This document shows, piece by piece, positions 62,561 to 64,000 of a DNA stretch of 64,000 nucleotides. Source of the DNA: Dillenia suffruticosa (lineage: Eukaryota > Streptophyta > Magnoliopsida > Dilleniales > Dilleniaceae); the NCBI GenBank assembly GCA_033439265.1, contig JAVTVX010000027.1:14399001-14463000 (forward strand), written 5' to 3'. Numbering within the stretch: position 1 is the first letter of the stretch; each line of letters begins with the position of its first letter. Both the position numbers and the translations under genes were made by a program. The notes under the pieces were generated by a model that searched no databases, was not told where the DNA came from, and saw only the letters and a program-made list of their open reading frames with translations.

Positions 62561-63560
62561 GTTGAAGATCTACTTCTAACTCTAACCTTTATATCTCTAA
62601 TTATATTTTCTGCATTAACTGTATTTCTTACGGTTGAGAATTTTATCTCTTGCTCTTCTTGTTGTTCATGGTTTGATTGATTTTTTTTAGCTCTACCTTT
62701 AGTGGTTTTTTCCTTTACTTCTTCATTTTCCAATGTCTCTTGTTCTAATATTTGTTCTATTTTTTGAATTTTATCATCAAAACTTATTTTACTCAAAGGA
62801 TGACTTTCGTCAAAGTTTACATGAATTGATTTCTCAACTATTTTGTTCTCTTATTACATACTTTATATACATTATTAGAGATTGAGTATTCTAGAAATAT
62901 AGATTCATTACTCTTTGTATCGAATTTCCCTACGTTATCTTTTCCATTATTTAGGACATAGCATTTACATTCAAAGATACGAAAGTAGCTTATATTTGGT
63001 TTTTTACCTTTGTACAGTTCATAAATAGTTTTCTTAAGAATTTGTCTAATTAAAACTCTATTAAGAATATAGCAAATTATGTTAACAGTTTCAGTCAAAA
63101 AATATTTGACTAAATTATGCTCACATAATGTAGTTTTAACCATTTTTTCTAAGATTCGATTCTTTCTTTCCATAATACCATTTTGTTGAAGTGTTCTAGA
63201 TATAGCAAAATTGTGATATATTCTATTTTTATCATAATATTTTTGCAAGAATTTATTCTCAAACTCTTTAACATGATCACTTATAATACTATTAATTATG
63301 CATCCTTTTCGTTTTGAATTTTCCTATATAATTTGATGAATGCACTGTATGATTCTTTCTTTTTGGCTAGAAATAATACCAAACTTTATCTTGAGTAATT
63401 ATCAATTATTACAAAATCATAGTGTTTTCCCCTAAGTTTTGTGTTCTAGTTGAACCAAAGAGATTCATGTGAATTAATTCTAAAGGTTTAGACATGGAGA
63501 CTATATTTTCGGATTTAAAGGAGAATTTAATATGTTTTCCCTTCATACAAATATCACATA
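62561..63560 (-). pseudogene. Copia integrase and linker, second SIRE element
   Basis: 63,248-62,838 has ISRTLQQNGIMERKNRILEK and KKTIYELYKGKKPNISYFRI, the integrase core end and C-terminal part. 62,796-62,557 is the charged Glu/Lys/Gln linker to RT. The core start (MSKPLELIH, with a broken DLFG region) is near 63,500-63,430, with stops. Confidence 0.85.
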
Positions 63561-64000
63561 GTTTATTTTTTTATATTTCATTTTTGCCCTTAACCATATC
63601 CTTTCTAACTAGTTTTGAAATTAAATCCATATTTGCATATTTTAATCTCCTATGCCATAACCAAGCATCATCATTTCCAAAGCCATAAAGCATACTTCAT
63701 TTAGAACACTTTAGTTGTCTAAATTAATGACATAAATGTTTCTTTGCCTTTTTTCTTTGAATTTTATTTCGTTGTTTGATTTTTCTACCACATTGTAGCA
63801 ATCATGGTCAAATAAAACAATAAAATCTTTATCACACAGTTGGTTAATGCTTAACAGATATGTTTCAATCCTTTGACTAATAAAATATGCTCAATTTGAA
63901 TAGAAAACATATATATATATATATTTTCCCTATGCCAATTATTTTTTCTTTTGAGCTGTCTCTGAAGATCACTTTGTCTTTTTTCTTTTTTTCTAAACTA
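63561..64000 (-). pseudogene. Copia GAG-pre-integrase and protease end, second SIRE element
   Basis: KKDKVIFRDSSKEKIIGIGK near 63,995-63,935 corresponds to the region just after the protease active site. INQLCDKDFIVLFDHDC-type wording follows near 63,850-63,800, and CDICMKGKHIKF-type zinc-binding wording near 63,560. A TA run lies at 63,909-63,924. The window ends here. Confidence 0.75.

Larger units (their letters stand above)
56811..64000 (-). mobile_element. Second SIRE-lineage Ty1/copia element, truncated by the window
   Basis: Left boundary TGTTGACACT at 56,811; the first LTR resembles that of the element at 22.66-32.57 kb in its first 60 bp (GGGGGTGAATAGGTT against GGGGGTTGAATTGGTT). 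Minus-strand order, from right: protease (window edge), integrase, RT-RNase H, a ~1-kb spacer, an envelope-like ORF, PPT and 3' LTR. The 5' LTR, PBS and gag lie beyond 64,000. Possible TSD GTTTC (56,806-56,810) cannot be confirmed without the other end. Coding parts contain stops. Confidence 0.9.

Overview
This is a plant nuclear window, most likely from a eudicot. It is AT-rich with long non-coding stretches, spliced GT..AG genes, plant-type transposable elements (CACTA/En-Spm, SIRE-lineage Ty1/copia, Athila-type Ty3/gypsy, a hAT MITE) and one well-preserved host gene, a 14-3-3 protein. No organellar or bacterial gene organisation is visible.

Layout. 0-3 kb: a complete four-exon 14-3-3 gene on the minus strand (CDS 427-2451) with its promoter to the right. 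3.4-6.3 kb: a GC-richer repetitive block split by a 1.39-kb solo-LTR-like insertion (5-bp TSD GTCAT) and followed by a 564-bp hAT MITE (8-bp TSD TATGTGCA). 6.3-9.8 kb: no gene recognised. 9.8-13.8 kb: decayed Ty1/copia fragments on the plus strand, with an orphan second exon of an FCS-like zinc finger (FLZ) gene between them. 14.7-14.9 kb: a Ty3/gypsy gag scrap. 14,925-21,616: a CACTA element with 14-bp TIRs and 3-bp TSD ACT. It holds a spliced Transposase_24 pseudogene, the last part of a TNP2-type transposase, a GC-rich 124-bp tandem array, and 21 copies of a ~31-bp palindrome.

22.2-33.6 kb: an AT-rich ~178-bp tandem array split by a 9.9-kb minus-strand SIRE-type copia element (22,660-32,567; TSD ATGGT; PBS, PPT, gag, PR, IN, RT-RH and a downstream envelope-like ORF). 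33.6-40.7 kb: a GC-rich minisatellite, a decayed ULP1-type (C48) protease pseudogene on the minus strand, and a free-standing relative of the envelope-like ORF on the plus strand. 40.8-54.3 kb: a second, larger and decayed CACTA-type region on the plus strand, with a TNP2 pseudogene, a Transposase_24 pseudogene, several tandem arrays and GC-rich islands, ending in AT-rich repeats carrying the same GTCGCTAA words as the first CACTA element. 54.27-56.36 kb: an Athila-type gypsy RT-to-integrase fragment, followed by a 73-bp tandem array. 56,811-64,000: a second SIRE-type copia element, minus strand, cut by the window edge inside its protease.

Functionally, only the 14-3-3 gene looks expressible. 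Every transposon gene has nonsense codons, frameshifts or altered catalytic residues. The most unusual aspect is the recurring structural theme: short palindromes in tandem beside isolated GC-rich tandem islands, next to transposase genes in an otherwise AT-rich landscape, plus three related copies of an envelope-like ORF of which one is not visibly attached to a retroelement. All family assignments rest on reading translations by eye; no database search was run.
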